Part shown: one piece after another, positions 9,500 through 18,080 of the stretch
How positions within the stretch are numbered: the stretch's first letter is position 1
Layout: each line of letters opens with the position of its first letter
Assembly: GCA_030601705.1 (NCBI GenBank)
Contig: JAUWBM010000018.1
Coordinates: 1-33,879 of the forward strand
From: Thermoplasmatota archaeon
GTDB taxonomy: Archaea; Thermoplasmatota; E2; DHVEG-1
Direction: 5' to 3'
Length of the DNA: 33,879 nucleotides
Program-made: the position numbers and the translations under genes
The notes under the pieces: model-generated
What the model was told of the DNA's origin: nothing
What the model saw: only the letters and a program-made list of their open reading frames with translations
Database searches by the model: none

Positions 9500-10138
9500 A
9501 TGATAATAACTAAGCAAAAAAATTTCGAAGATTTACTAGAATCTAGCGGTAAAGGTCCGGTGTTTATCATAGGGTGCAATGAATGTGCAACATTATGCCA
9601 CACTGGTGGAGAAGAAGAAGTATTGGCTATGAAAGACGCTTTTGAAAAGAAACAAGTTCAGGTTTCTGGTTGGGTTGTTTTAGAACCTGCCTGTCATCTT
9701 AATAACGACAAACGTCTTCTGAGATCCTTTAAAGAGGAGTTGAGCAGGTCAAAAAAGATCCTAGTTCTTGCATGTGGTAATGGTGTGCAAACCATTACAG
9801 AGATATTTGATGATAAGGATATCATTTCTGGTACCGATACGCTATTTTTAGGTGAAATAAAACGTGCCAATGAATTTGACAAACGATGCAACATGTGTGG
9901 AGAGTGCCTGCTGGATTTGTTTGGGGGTCTTTGTCCTGTTTCACGTTGTCCCAAATCAATGCTTAACGGCCCATGTGGAGGAGCAAAAGAAGGAAAATGT
10001 GAGATAAATCCTGATCGGGATTGCGTATGGGATCAAATATATAATCGCCTTAAACAAAGCGGTAAACTCCATTTACTGGATGAAATCCAAAAGCCCAAGG
10101 ATTGGTCTAAGTCGCTTGAGATGAGGAGGGAGATATAG
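9500..10138 (+). CDS. metV: MetV: iron-sulfur/zinc partner of methylenetetrahydrofolate reductase
   Basis: The product has 212 residues and 13 Cys. They include CNECATLC (26-33) near the N-terminus and a dense C-terminal set in CNMCGEC (130-136), CPVSRC (145-150), GPCGG (159), C167 and C175. This matches the MTHFR C-terminal family (MetV), which carries FeS clusters and forms a complex with MetF in the methyl branch of the Wood-Ljungdahl pathway. metF begins two bases after its stop, so the two are one operon. A TATA-like box at 9457-9470 and no ribosome binding site suggest a short leader. The family assignment is secure; electron donor and direction are unknown. Confidence 0.9.
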   Translation: MIITKQKNFEDLLESSGKGPVFIIGCNECATLCHTGGEEEVLAMKDAFEKKQVQVSGWVVLEPACHLNNDKRLLRSFKEELSRSKKILVLACGNGVQTITEIFDDKDIISGTDTLFLGEIKRANEFDKRCNMCGECLLDLFGGLCPVSRCPKSMLNGPCGGAKEGKCEINPDRDCVWDQIYNRLKQSGKLHLLDEIQKPKDWSKSLEMRREI

Positions 10139-10139
10139 C

Positions 10140-11054
10140 GTGAGTTTCAGAAGTAATCTGGAAAAAGTTCTCTCAGACGGTAAATTTGCAGTAACTGCCG
10201 AGATAGGACCTCCAAAAGGTTCAGATCCGAACAAAATAACAAAGAAAGCTGAGATGCTGAAAGGATATGCTGACGCTTTCAACATAACAGACAATCAGAC
10301 AGCAGTAGTTAGAATGTCCAGTATTGCGGGATGCTATATTCTTCTTAAAATGGATATGGAACCTATTATGCAAATGACCTGCAGAGATAGAAATAGAATT
10401 GCATTACAAAGCGATGTTCTAGGTGCTTCTGCATTGGGGATAAAAAATTTACTCTGTTTAACAGGAGATCATCAGTCTTTTGGCAACCACCCCAGTGCAA
10501 AAGGAGTATTTGATATAGACTCTATGCAACTTATTCAGATTGTAAAAAACATGAGAGATAAAGGAACCTTTCAAAATGGAGATGAAATACTTGCTGGGCG
10601 TCCCAATGTTTTTATTGGAGCTGCTGCAAATCCATTTGCTGATCCTTTTGAATTAAGAGTTGATCGTCTCCGTAAAAAGATAAAAGCAGGGGCGGATTTT
10701 ATTCAGACTCAGAGTGTTTACAACATTGATAAATTTAATAATTGGATAGATGAAGTTAGATCAAATGGACTTGATAAAAAAGTACATATTCTTGCAGGTG
10801 TGACCCCGCTTAAATCTTTAAAAATGGCTGAGCGTATGAAATTCCATGTTCCTGGTGTCGATATTCCTGATACAATTTATAACAGAATGAAAAACGCTAA
10901 TGAGCCTAAGAAAGAGGGATATGAAATTGCTTTAGAAACAGTCAGAGAAGTTAAAAATATAAATGGAATCCGCGGGGTGCACATCACCGCTCTTTTCTGG
11001 GAGGATATCATACCCTCTTTGGTTGAAGAAGCAGATATTCGCACAATGCATTAA
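10140..11054 (+). CDS. metF: MetF: methylenetetrahydrofolate reductase
   Basis: The product has 304 residues, the usual length for MetF. It is a FAD-binding TIM barrel that interconverts 5,10-methylene- and 5-methyl-tetrahydrofolate. Recognisable segments are AVTAEIGPPKGSDP at the start, QMTCRDRNRIALQSD, LCLTGDHQSFG, FIGAAANPF and DFIQTQSVYN. The start is GTG at 10140, set by GAGGAGGG nine bases upstream inside the end of metV. The enzyme uses folate rather than methanopterin, which is notable in an archaeon, where the Mer protein usually does this step. With MetV it forms the acetogen-type MetVF pair. It could serve methionine synthesis, folate one-carbon metabolism or acetyl-CoA chemistry. 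Confidence 0.92.
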   Translation: MSFRSNLEKVLSDGKFAVTAEIGPPKGSDPNKITKKAEMLKGYADAFNITDNQTAVVRMSSIAGCYILLKMDMEPIMQMTCRDRNRIALQSDVLGASALGIKNLLCLTGDHQSFGNHPSAKGVFDIDSMQLIQIVKNMRDKGTFQNGDEILAGRPNVFIGAAANPFADPFELRVDRLRKKIKAGADFIQTQSVYNIDKFNNWIDEVRSNGLDKKVHILAGVTPLKSLKMAERMKFHVPGVDIPDTIYNRMKNANEPKKEGYEIALETVREVKNINGIRGVHITALFWEDIIPSLVEEADIRTMH

Positions 11055-11150
11055 TCTCAATATTTTGCTTTAATTTTTCTAATTGAAATGTCGCTTGTCA
11101 ATTTGTAATTTTATAGAGAGTTTTTATTATACTATAGTGGGGAAATTATC

Positions 11151-11282
11151 GTGTCAATAATAGTTAATACAATTCGAGGAAGAGATGCGGAGATGAAACA
11201 GGCTAAACAATTCGATTTCAAATTATTAACGAAGCTAAATCGTTCCTGAAGACATTTTTGAATAAAAAGAAAATAATATAAA
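11151..11282 (+). CDS. Possible small basic protein (43 residues)
   Basis: An open frame starts at GTG 11151 and ends at TAA 11280-11282. A weak purine-rich GTGGGGAAA lies about seven bases upstream, and a possible TATA-like TTTTATAGAG is near 11110-11119. The product is basic (NTIRGRDAEMKQAKQF, then a Lys-rich end NKKKII). No relative was recognised. It is the only coding candidate in the 346-base gap between metF and the exporter; the rest of the gap is AT-rich promoter sequence. It may be a chance frame. Confidence 0.25.
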
Positions 11283-11400
11283 TATACCTAATTAATATAC
11301 TACTAATAAATATATTTAATTACAGGAAGCTTTAAATCAATCCATATTTAAAACCTAGAAATTAATATTTAAAAAATAAAAACTGAGAGATCAATGAAGT

Positions 11401-14400
11401 ATGCTAACAGCACTTGGAAGACTTATAGAAATAAAACCTTGGTTCGTAATTATCGGAATTCTACTCATAACAGTGGGGTTTGCTACACTCATACCCGCCC
11501 TTGAGTTCAAAACCGATTTTAAGGAATTTATGCCAGATGATGAACTTGTTTTGGCAAATTCCCGAGTCCTTGATTATTTTGGAACAAGTCAATTGCCTCT
11601 TTTTCTTCTCGTCGAAAAACAACGAGCAGAAAGCGTCATAACACCTCAGGCAATACGAGAGATGTATTTTATTGAAAAGGAGTTGAAGGATCTCCCAAAA
11701 GTCAATGGCACCATCGCGATAACGACACTTCTAAATCCAGTATGCTTAATAGAATTTGGTAAAACAATTGATAACTGTTCTGATGAAGAAATAGAGACAG
11801 CGTTGCAAGACATGCTCATGGAGGAACAAACAGGTGAAATACAAATATTCTATACCGATGACCCAAATGAGCCAATTGATTATAAACGATATCCGCGAAT
11901 TTCAAAAGGAAAATCAATTGACAGTACAGACATAAAAAATTGTTATGTTTCTAAAGACAACGATACGATAACATTCTCCATTGAAGTCTATGATTTATCC
12001 GATCTTGAATCAAAACTCAGACCATCGTTAACCAAGGTAAATGTGATGGAATGGTATCTCGATTTTGAAAACCTAATCAAACCCGATGAGCTACTTGATA
12101 TTTCGTATCGAATCGCAGCTCATATCGAACCAACACATCCACTTTGGGAAATTGGAAACGGGGCCTTAGGAAATTTACGAGAGCTATTTCAACTTATCAG
12201 AAATAGAGAGCTCTTTAATTCATATAAAAAAGAAGTATATCTCTGGATCAAGCCCCCTCAGCAAACTATGTATTTTCCTATTCCACTCAGCACTGGCAAT
12301 ATTACTTTTGATAAGGGCACTAACAGAATCAATATTATAGTTTCGCGGGAGGAGCTTGGAACCTATGGCATAGCAACCAGAGTTGGTTCCTTTGAGCTTC
12401 CTGCAAAACTCAGTAATTTCAATGCAGGAGTTCGTTACTATCAAACGTCCATATTAAAACGTCCTGGTGCTAGAGTCTTAGTAGATACAAGTTTTTTGTT
12501 GAGTAGAATTGAAAAAATACGTTCACGACCAATTCTTGGCAGCATTGCGGCACGTATATTACAAAAATATGGCAATATGACCTGGGAAGATTTCGACCAA
12601 TTATTCGTGATGATGAAACAAACCGACCTTCTTCCTGAGACGCTTGCATTACAGGACATTGATGGCGCATGGACTAAATCAGACGTTGCTCCTGACATAG
12701 GTATTTCTAACACGATTTTTTTTATTTATCCGCATTTGTTTAACGATATACAAGTCAATTCATTGGCTTTTCTCTCTAAAGATTATGAACAAACTCATTC
12801 ACCTATAGCGAGTCTTATTATTGTTCAATTAGATTTCTTTGATGATTACAATGAATTACTTAAAACAAACGAGGAAGTTCTCAACAAAATAACTGAACTT
12901 GATAAAAAATTTGATTATGTGTCAGTAGAGGTGACAGGTGAAAACGTTATTTCATCACAAATTAATGAATTAACATCTGAAGCGAATCAGATATTAGGAC
13001 CTTCAATGTTTATTATTATTATTATTATTTTATTCATTTTTTTCAGGAGAATATCGTATGTTTTTCTTCCAATGCTTACCCTTGGCATTTCCACAATTTG
13101 GCTCCTCGGAACCATGACGCTTCTTGGAATATCTTTTAATGTTATGGCAGTTGCCCTTATTCCTTTAATTTTGGGAATTGGTGTTGATTATTCAGTTCAT
13201 CTTCTCCATAATTATCGAGCGGAACTTGAAAAGGGTAAAACGCCTGCAGAGGCCATAAAAAGATCTGTTAAAGACATCGGAACAGCTATGTTTTTAGCAT
13301 GGCTTACTACTTTCATTGCTTTTATGTCCTTTTTGAGCTCAAGCATTCCACCAATTAGACATTTTGGTATACTCCTTGCATTAGGAATAACGTATACGTT
13401 TATTACTGCTATTACCCTTTCAGCATCTATAAGATATATTCTTGACAGAAGGAAAACACCTAAAATAAAGAGTAAATTTTCATCCTTCTCTTCAAAAGTT
13501 ACTTTGAAACATATCATGGAAAAGATCTCATCAATTGTGTTGAGCCATCAAAAAAAGATGATTCTTGCGATGGTTTTGATTACTCTTGTCTTTGCATCTG
13601 GAGCAGTACAACTTGAGAGAGGATTTGATATGGATCAGTTTGTCCCAGAAGATAATCCTGCGATGGAGCTTTTTAATACCATTGCCGACTACTTTCCATA
13701 TGCCAGTGAATATCAAGAATATATCTTCATTGAAGGTAGTATAGCTACTGTTGAATCCATAAAAGGCATTGCGCAAACACATAGGAATATCGAAGATGAC
13801 ACGTTTGTTAGTCGAAATACTGATGGCTCCATTAAAGTAACAAGTGTCTACTCTGTGATTCAAAATGCAGTAAAAAACAACCAATCCATGGTTAATGAAT
13901 TTAATATTGATGAGAAGACAGGTATTCCAAAAACTGATGAGGATGTCCGAGCACTTTTAGATTATCTGTATGAAGATTCAAATTTCAATATGGGCGACGT
14001 TGAGATGGGCGAATTTGACATGGGGGAATTGGGAAGCAGTGAGATACGAATGGTCTTGTATAAAACTAATTCACGTTATACAGCTACGATTATTCGATAC
14101 TATCTCGATGCATCATTTCAGCTTGAAGGAGGGAATCTGCAGGATGATCTTGAACTGTTGAACAAAGAGATCAATGAAGATATTGCAGCATATGGAGATG
14201 CAACGGCAGTTGCAACCGGGAATTCTATTATCCAGTTAAGCATTACCACTTCATTGACATCGAGTCAATTTGTAACAACAGGAATTTCCCTTGTTCTTGC
14301 AGCATTTGTTCTTATTCTGGTCTATCGAAAGCCAACGCTTGGCCTTATTGCAATGATACCTGTGAGTATTTCTATTATCTGGATTTTAGGCACCATGTAC

Positions 14401-14808
14401 TACTTTGGATACATATTGGATGTTATGACCGTCACAGTAACAAGTATAACGATTGGCATTGGGATTGATTATGCCATTCATGCCATAGAACGGTTTCGAC
14501 TTGTTGCCGATAAAACGGGAGACATTGAAAAAGCCGTTTGCGAAACAATTTCACATACTGGGGGAGCACTTCTTATTGCAGCGCTTACTACGGCACTTGC
14601 CTTCGGCATTCTTGTCCTAGCACCTATACCGCCGGAACAGAGATTTGGTATTATTCTTGCTATTATGATCACGTATTCGTTTTTAACTTCGGTTCTATTT
14701 CTGCCACTTTTCCTTGCTCGATGGGCAAAATGGCAGAAAAAACGAAAAGGATTTATTATTTCACCAGGTCCACCAAAGGATGATGTTGATAGTAAAAGAG
14801 TTTCGTGA
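11401..14808 (+). CDS. RND/MMPL-superfamily exporter
   Basis: The product has 1135 residues and is a duplicated RND protein. One helix (about 15-33) leads into a large external domain (about 35-525), five helices follow (about 528-685), then a second lone helix (about 718-738), a second external domain (about 740-955) and five final helices (about 958-1115). The two halves carry the matching motifs LGIGVDYSVHLLHNYR and IGIGIDYAIHAIERFR, each ending in TT-F conserved helices (AWLTTFIAF and AALTTALAF). Members export hydrophobic molecules or lipids using ion gradients; the COG1033/HAE3 type is common in archaea. The substrate is unknown. A TATA-like AATATTTAAAA at 11363-11373 implies a very short leader. 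Six Ile codons in a row form an ATT tract at the second helix. Confidence 0.9.
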   Translation: MLTALGRLIEIKPWFVIIGILLITVGFATLIPALEFKTDFKEFMPDDELVLANSRVLDYFGTSQLPLFLLVEKQRAESVITPQAIREMYFIEKELKDLPKVNGTIAITTLLNPVCLIEFGKTIDNCSDEEIETALQDMLMEEQTGEIQIFYTDDPNEPIDYKRYPRISKGKSIDSTDIKNCYVSKDNDTITFSIEVYDLSDLESKLRPSLTKVNVMEWYLDFENLIKPDELLDISYRIAAHIEPTHPLWEIGNGALGNLRELFQLIRNRELFNSYKKEVYLWIKPPQQTMYFPIPLSTGNITFDKGTNRINIIVSREELGTYGIATRVGSFELPAKLSNFNAGVRYYQTSILKRPGARVLVDTSFLLSRIEKIRSRPILGSIAARILQKYGNMTWEDFDQLFVMMKQTDLLPETLALQDIDGAWTKSDVAPDIGISNTIFFIYPHLFNDIQVNSLAFLSKDYEQTHSPIASLIIVQLDFFDDYNELLKTNEEVLNKITELDKKFDYVSVEVTGENVISSQINELTSEANQILGPSMFIIIIIILFIFFRRISYVFLPMLTLGISTIWLLGTMTLLGISFNVMAVALIPLILGIGVDYSVHLLHNYRAELEKGKTPAEAIKRSVKDIGTAMFLAWLTTFIAFMSFLSSSIPPIRHFGILLALGITYTFITAITLSASIRYILDRRKTPKIKSKFSSFSSKVTLKHIMEKISSIVLSHQKKMILAMVLITLVFASGAVQLERGFDMDQFVPEDNPAMELFNTIADYFPYASEYQEYIFIEGSIATVESIKGIAQTHRNIEDDTFVSRNTDGSIKVTSVYSVIQNAVKNNQSMVNEFNIDEKTGIPKTDEDVRALLDYLYEDSNFNMGDVEMGEFDMGELGSSEIRMVLYKTNSRYTATIIRYYLDASFQLEGGNLQDDLELLNKEINEDIAAYGDATAVATGNSIIQLSITTSLTSSQFVTTGISLVLAAFVLILVYRKPTLGLIAMIPVSISIIWILGTMYYFGYILDVMTVTVTSITIGIGIDYAIHAIERFRLVADKTGDIEKAVCETISHTGGALLIAALTTALAFGILVLAPIPPEQRFGIILAIMITYSFLTSVLFLPLFLARWAKWQKKRKGFIISPGPPKDDVDSKRVS

Positions 14809-14878
14809 CCATATGTGTAAACAGTAAAGTATCTATATGGAGTGATAATACCAGGGCTGTAATTGTGGGGATTATTGT

Positions 14879-15853
14879 ATGGCACAGAAAAGAATGAAAA
14901 AGATTCTTGTGACAGGCGCAGTAGGTCAGATTGGTTCAGAACTTACCATGGAGTTACGGAAACGATATGGCAACGATAACGTTTTAGCAACTGGACGAAA
15001 AACCAAGCCAAGTAAGATGCTACTAAATTCAGGTCCCTTTGAATTTATTGATATTATTATCAAGGAAACCGTTGAAAAAGTAGTTGATGAATATGATATT
15101 GATACTATCTATAACATGGCTGCTATTCTCTCCGCAGTTGGTGAGGAAAAACCTTTGTTATGTTGGAATGTCAACATTAACGGAATGTATAACATACTGG
15201 AAATTGCACATGAACGAGAAATGACTCGTGTTTTTGTACCGAGCTCTATTGCTGTGTTTGGTCCTGAGACGCCGCAGGATAATACCCCCCAAGAAACTGT
15301 GTTGAAACCAAAAACAATGTATGGTGTTACGAAAGTTTGTGGTGAACTACTTGGTGATTATTATTTTAAACGATTCAATCTTGATATTAGAGGTGTAAGA
15401 TATCCTGGAATTATTAGTAGTGAAACGCTTCCTGGTGGCGGTACAACTGACTATGCTGTAGAGATATTCTATGAAGCAATTAAGAACAAGAAATATACAT
15501 GTTTTGTAAAAGAAGATACTGTGCTTCCAATGATGTACATGCCCGATTGTATAAAAGGAACTATCGATCTTATGGATACAGATATCTCAAAACTCAAGCA
15601 CCACTGTGATTTTAACCTAACTGCTATGAGTTTCTCAGTAGGTAAACTTGTAGATGAAATAAAGAAACATATCCCTGAGTTCACATGTAACTATAAACCT
15701 GATTTTAGACAGGCTATTGCAGATTCTTGGCCTAGGTCAATAGATGATAGTGCGGCTAGGGAAGAATGGGGGTGGAAACCAGAATATAATCTACCCACCA
15801 TGACGAAAGATATGCTTGATAAACTCTCAAATAAACTAAGTTTAGGTAGATGA
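14879..15853 (+). CDS. tdh: L-threonine 3-dehydrogenase, SDR/epimerase-like
   Basis: The product has 324 residues. The NAD-binding motif TGAVGQIG is at 12-19, a Ser pair sits in PSSIAVFG (121-128), and the catalytic pair Y148-x3-K152 is in MYGVTK. The segment GGGTTDYAVEIFYEAI and the late SWPRSIDDSAAREEWGW are characteristic of the short-chain (UDP-galactose-epimerase-like) threonine dehydrogenases, also known in Thermoplasma. The enzyme oxidises L-threonine to 2-amino-3-ketobutyrate with NAD+, a route to glycine and acetyl-CoA. It follows the exporter by 70 bases, with GTGGGG upstream. An alternative ATG at residue 6 would also give a normal N-terminus. A general NAD-epimerase role is possible but less likely. 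Confidence 0.85.
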   Translation: MAQKRMKKILVTGAVGQIGSELTMELRKRYGNDNVLATGRKTKPSKMLLNSGPFEFIDIIIKETVEKVVDEYDIDTIYNMAAILSAVGEEKPLLCWNVNINGMYNILEIAHEREMTRVFVPSSIAVFGPETPQDNTPQETVLKPKTMYGVTKVCGELLGDYYFKRFNLDIRGVRYPGIISSETLPGGGTTDYAVEIFYEAIKNKKYTCFVKEDTVLPMMYMPDCIKGTIDLMDTDISKLKHHCDFNLTAMSFSVGKLVDEIKKHIPEFTCNYKPDFRQAIADSWPRSIDDSAAREEWGWKPEYNLPTMTKDMLDKLSNKLSLGR

Positions 15854-15946
15854 GTGTTTAAAGAAAAATAGGGAGAGGATAAATCCCCCAGTCACATTTC
15901 TATTTTTATCTAATACTTACTATCTATTTTGTTTTGCCAGAAGAAT

Positions 15947-16549
15947 CTATATGTTTAGAAATACTGTTCTACAGGGAGTAACTGAAGCTTGGCATGTCGG
16001 ATAAAACAAAGATATTATACAATATATTATTATTATTATTATTATTATGGCAAGGGCTAATTTATTTATAAAACAATAAACAAGTGGTATAGTAGTAAAA
16101 TAATTATATTTAATTTCAATAGTTTCCATGTGAGAATTTTTCAGATTAATTGGTTGATTATTTTCTTCTCTTATGTTTTTGATATTCTGTATAATTTTAA
16201 GTATTTGTCCTTCTCTAATGTTATTAATATTATGGAACATATTAATTCCATAAAATATGATTTCATTGATTTTCGTTTCATCCATCCCTTCTATTAAGTT
16301 TATAAATTTTTGAAGTATATCTGTTTTATCATATTGTGGTAGTGATATAGTGATTTCTTCTCCTTTACCAACATAATCACAAGTCAAATCCTTACTCTCT
16401 TTATCTATGGCTCTATTACTCCTGATATTAAATAAAGGAGATAATATCTTATTAGATTCAACATTATTATATCCAACAACAGAAGTAAATGATACAAGAA
16501 TGAGTATTACAACTACAAGTATGCTACCTATGAGTATCTTCTTATTCAT
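15947..16549 (-). CDS. Small secreted/membrane protein with SPLF-x2-R N-terminal module
   Basis: The product has 200 residues. A signal or anchor helix (about 5-27) is followed by LSPLFNIRSNRAIDKESKDL. The same module occurs in the next upstream gene (16574-17047), where it reads ASPLFAVRSSRAIDEESKDI. After residue 50 the two proteins share nothing visible. This one has a polar, Ile/Asn-rich middle and a second membrane helix near 165-185 that includes eight consecutive Ile codons (an ATT tract at 16026-16048). No function is recognised. It lies 24 bases after its paralogue and probably shares its transcript. Confidence 0.6.
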   Translation of the reverse strand: MNKKILIGSILVVVILILVSFTSVVGYNNVESNKILSPLFNIRSNRAIDKESKDLTCDYVGKGEEITISLPQYDKTDILQKFINLIEGMDETKINEIIFYGINMFHNINNIREGQILKIIQNIKNIREENNQPINLKNSHMETIEIKYNYFTTIPLVYCFINKLALAIIIIIIIIYCIISLFYPTCQASVTPCRTVFLNI

Positions 16550-16573
16550 TTTATCAACTTATAATTTAATTTT

Positions 16574-17047
16574 CTATTTAGATTCTAAAAGTGTTTTATA
16601 AATCTCATTTGTGTAGTTACTATTAATCATTCCTTGGATTTTAGGTTCAGGTGTATGCGTCCAAAAACAATCTAATGCCATCCCAAGTAACCATATTGGC
16701 AAAAAAATAAACAACACTAAATCAAAAGGTAACATTGAATAAAATAGCAAAAGAGACAAATACAATAGTGCTAAAAGAGAACAAATCACTGGATATTTAT
16801 CTTGTAATTCAACATTAGAATCTGATTCAGAGATACAATCACAATCTTCATCAGATTTCATTTCAATGTAAGCCCTAATATCCTTGCTTTCTTCATCTAT
16901 CGCCCTGCTACTTCTGACTGCAAATAGTGGCGATGCTTTAGCAATAGTAGATGATTTAGTAGTTTGATAACCAACTACTCCTGTAAACGACACCAGAACA
17001 AGTATTGCAACTGCTATGATACTACCGATGAGTATCTTTTTATTCAT
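16574..17047 (-). CDS. Small membrane protein with SPLF-x2-R N-terminal module
   Basis: The product has 157 residues. The N-terminal helix (NKKILIGSIIAVAILVLVSF) is followed by the module SPLFAVRSSRAIDEESKD, shared with the neighbour at 15947-16549. It then has an acidic Cys-containing stretch (DEDCDCISESDSN), two adjacent hydrophobic helices (about 88-125) and a short polar tail. The ribosome binding site GGGGAAAG lies just upstream of the ATG. The pairing suggests duplication followed by divergence of everything after the N-terminal module. Function is unknown. The module may be an export or processing signal, which is inference. Confidence 0.6.
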   Translation of the reverse strand: MNKKILIGSIIAVAILVLVSFTGVVGYQTTKSSTIAKASPLFAVRSSRAIDEESKDIRAYIEMKSDEDCDCISESDSNVELQDKYPVICSLLALLYLSLLLFYSMLPFDLVLFIFLPIWLLGMALDCFWTHTPEPKIQGMINSNYTNEIYKTLLESK

Positions 17048-17129
17048 ATTCTTTCCCCATATATCTCATAAGTGGCATCTTATTTAAGTTTTAGTCAGCA
17101 ACGGTGTTTTCATCTAATATGCTGATTCT

Positions 17130-17615
17130 CTAACCTATGTGATGCTCCCTGTCAAGTTTTACTCTTAAAGCAGAACCAAGATAGTAAGTTTGAGGAAAAA
17201 ACGTGAATATAGGACAACAACCCCCTATCCTTAATCCAGTAAAACCAGATGCTCCTATGGGAAACATAAATCCTGACCAAAAACTATTTGTATATAATCG
17301 TCCAAAAAACTTATCTTCCCATTCTTTAATACCAAATGAACCCCGAGTCCATATCCATCCTTCAGCAGGATAGTACTGCCAATGTCCGACTGGCAATTCG
17401 TATTGAAATCCGAAAGTTATAAATCCACCCAGTTCTGCACGAGGAAATCCCATAAAAAAATACAAACCTGAACCATAGAGTAAAATATAAATAAAAGTAA
17501 GAAAATTATATAAAAAATCTTCTGGTTCCAATGTTTTACGGTATTCAAAAATGAGCCAAGTTAGTAAAAATGGAGGCACCAATATAAGAAGACGAGATAT
17601 CGTAGAAGGTCCCAA
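17130..17615 (-). CDS. Downstream part of a frameshifted surface protein
   Basis: Read alone this gives 161 residues starting at an internal ATG. The same frame is open further upstream to 17687 and encodes YCLIAGRTSRTGLLGPSTI before that ATG. It joins naturally to the gene ending at 17678 if one base is gained in the A7 run at 17686-17692, giving about 316 residues in total. The part here has two hydrophobic helices (about 8-22 and 38-57) and a Gly/Trp-rich tail with YPAEGWIWTRG, SGFTGLRIGG and YLGSALRVKL. From memory, archaeal secreted proteins exist with this tail fused directly to the N-terminal part found next door. The function of the family is unknown. Confidence 0.55.
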   Translation of the reverse strand: MGPSTISRLLILVPPFLLTWLIFEYRKTLEPEDFLYNFLTFIYILLYGSGLYFFMGFPRAELGGFITFGFQYELPVGHWQYYPAEGWIWTRGSFGIKEWEDKFFGRLYTNSFWSGFMFPIGASGFTGLRIGGCCPIFTFFPQTYYLGSALRVKLDREHHIG

Positions 17616-17677
17616 TAACCCTGTTCTGCTTGTACGTCCTGCGATTAAGCAATACTCATTATAATAATCATCCTGAG

Positions 17678-18079
17678 TTACTGGATTTTTTTACTAAGTT
17701 TCTCTAAAAATTTAACAACCTTAGACCTCTGATATTCACCAGTCACCAACTTCTGAGCCTGTTCAACACTCAATCCACCAAGCAAACCATACTTATCCAG
17801 TTCCACAACTGCCTCATTGAATATCTTCTCTGTTTCCTCTCTTGTTCCCGTAGCATTTAACCGTTCCCTAATTGAATCAAATAATCTGTCTACTTCCTCA
17901 GCATCTCCTTTAGATAACAATACAGTATTTGGCGTAACACCATTGATACCACATACTTCTGTGGTAATCTCAACCAAATCACTATCTACAGATGCTTTGC
18001 TGACATTGGCATTAATAGATGGTGCAATAGCAAGTCCAAGGAAAAGAACTATCACTCCAACAACGAGTAGTTTCTTCAT
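17678..18079 (-). CDS. Secreted protein N-terminal part, ended by a frameshift
   Basis: The product has 133 residues. A signal peptide (KKLLVVGVIVLFLGLAIAPS) is followed by a domain with VEITTEVCGINGV, TREETEKIFNEAVVELDKYG and GLSVEQAQKLVTG. The stop comes four codons after an A7 run. Reading one base back at that run (a -1 shift) continues into the frame of the 17130-17615 segment with no stop. The start ATG lies one base after the stop of the beta-helix gene, and its GGAGTG ribosome binding site is inside that gene's last codons, so the two are translationally coupled. Function is unknown. Confidence 0.65.
   Translation of the reverse strand: MKKLLVVGVIVLFLGLAIAPSINANVSKASVDSDLVEITTEVCGINGVTPNTVLLSKGDAEEVDRLFDSIRERLNATGTREETEKIFNEAVVELDKYGLLGGLSVEQAQKLVTGEYQRSKVVKFLEKLSKKIQ
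17686..17692 (-). other. A7 run at a reading-frame break
   Basis: On the minus strand the codons are AGT AAA AAA ATC CAG TAA. A -1 shift on the seven A gives AAT CCA GTA ACT and opens 185 more residues that match the downstream gene. Eight A would make the frame continuous. Slippage, a real mutation or an assembly undercount all explain this. Confidence 0.6.
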
Positions 18080-18080
18080 T

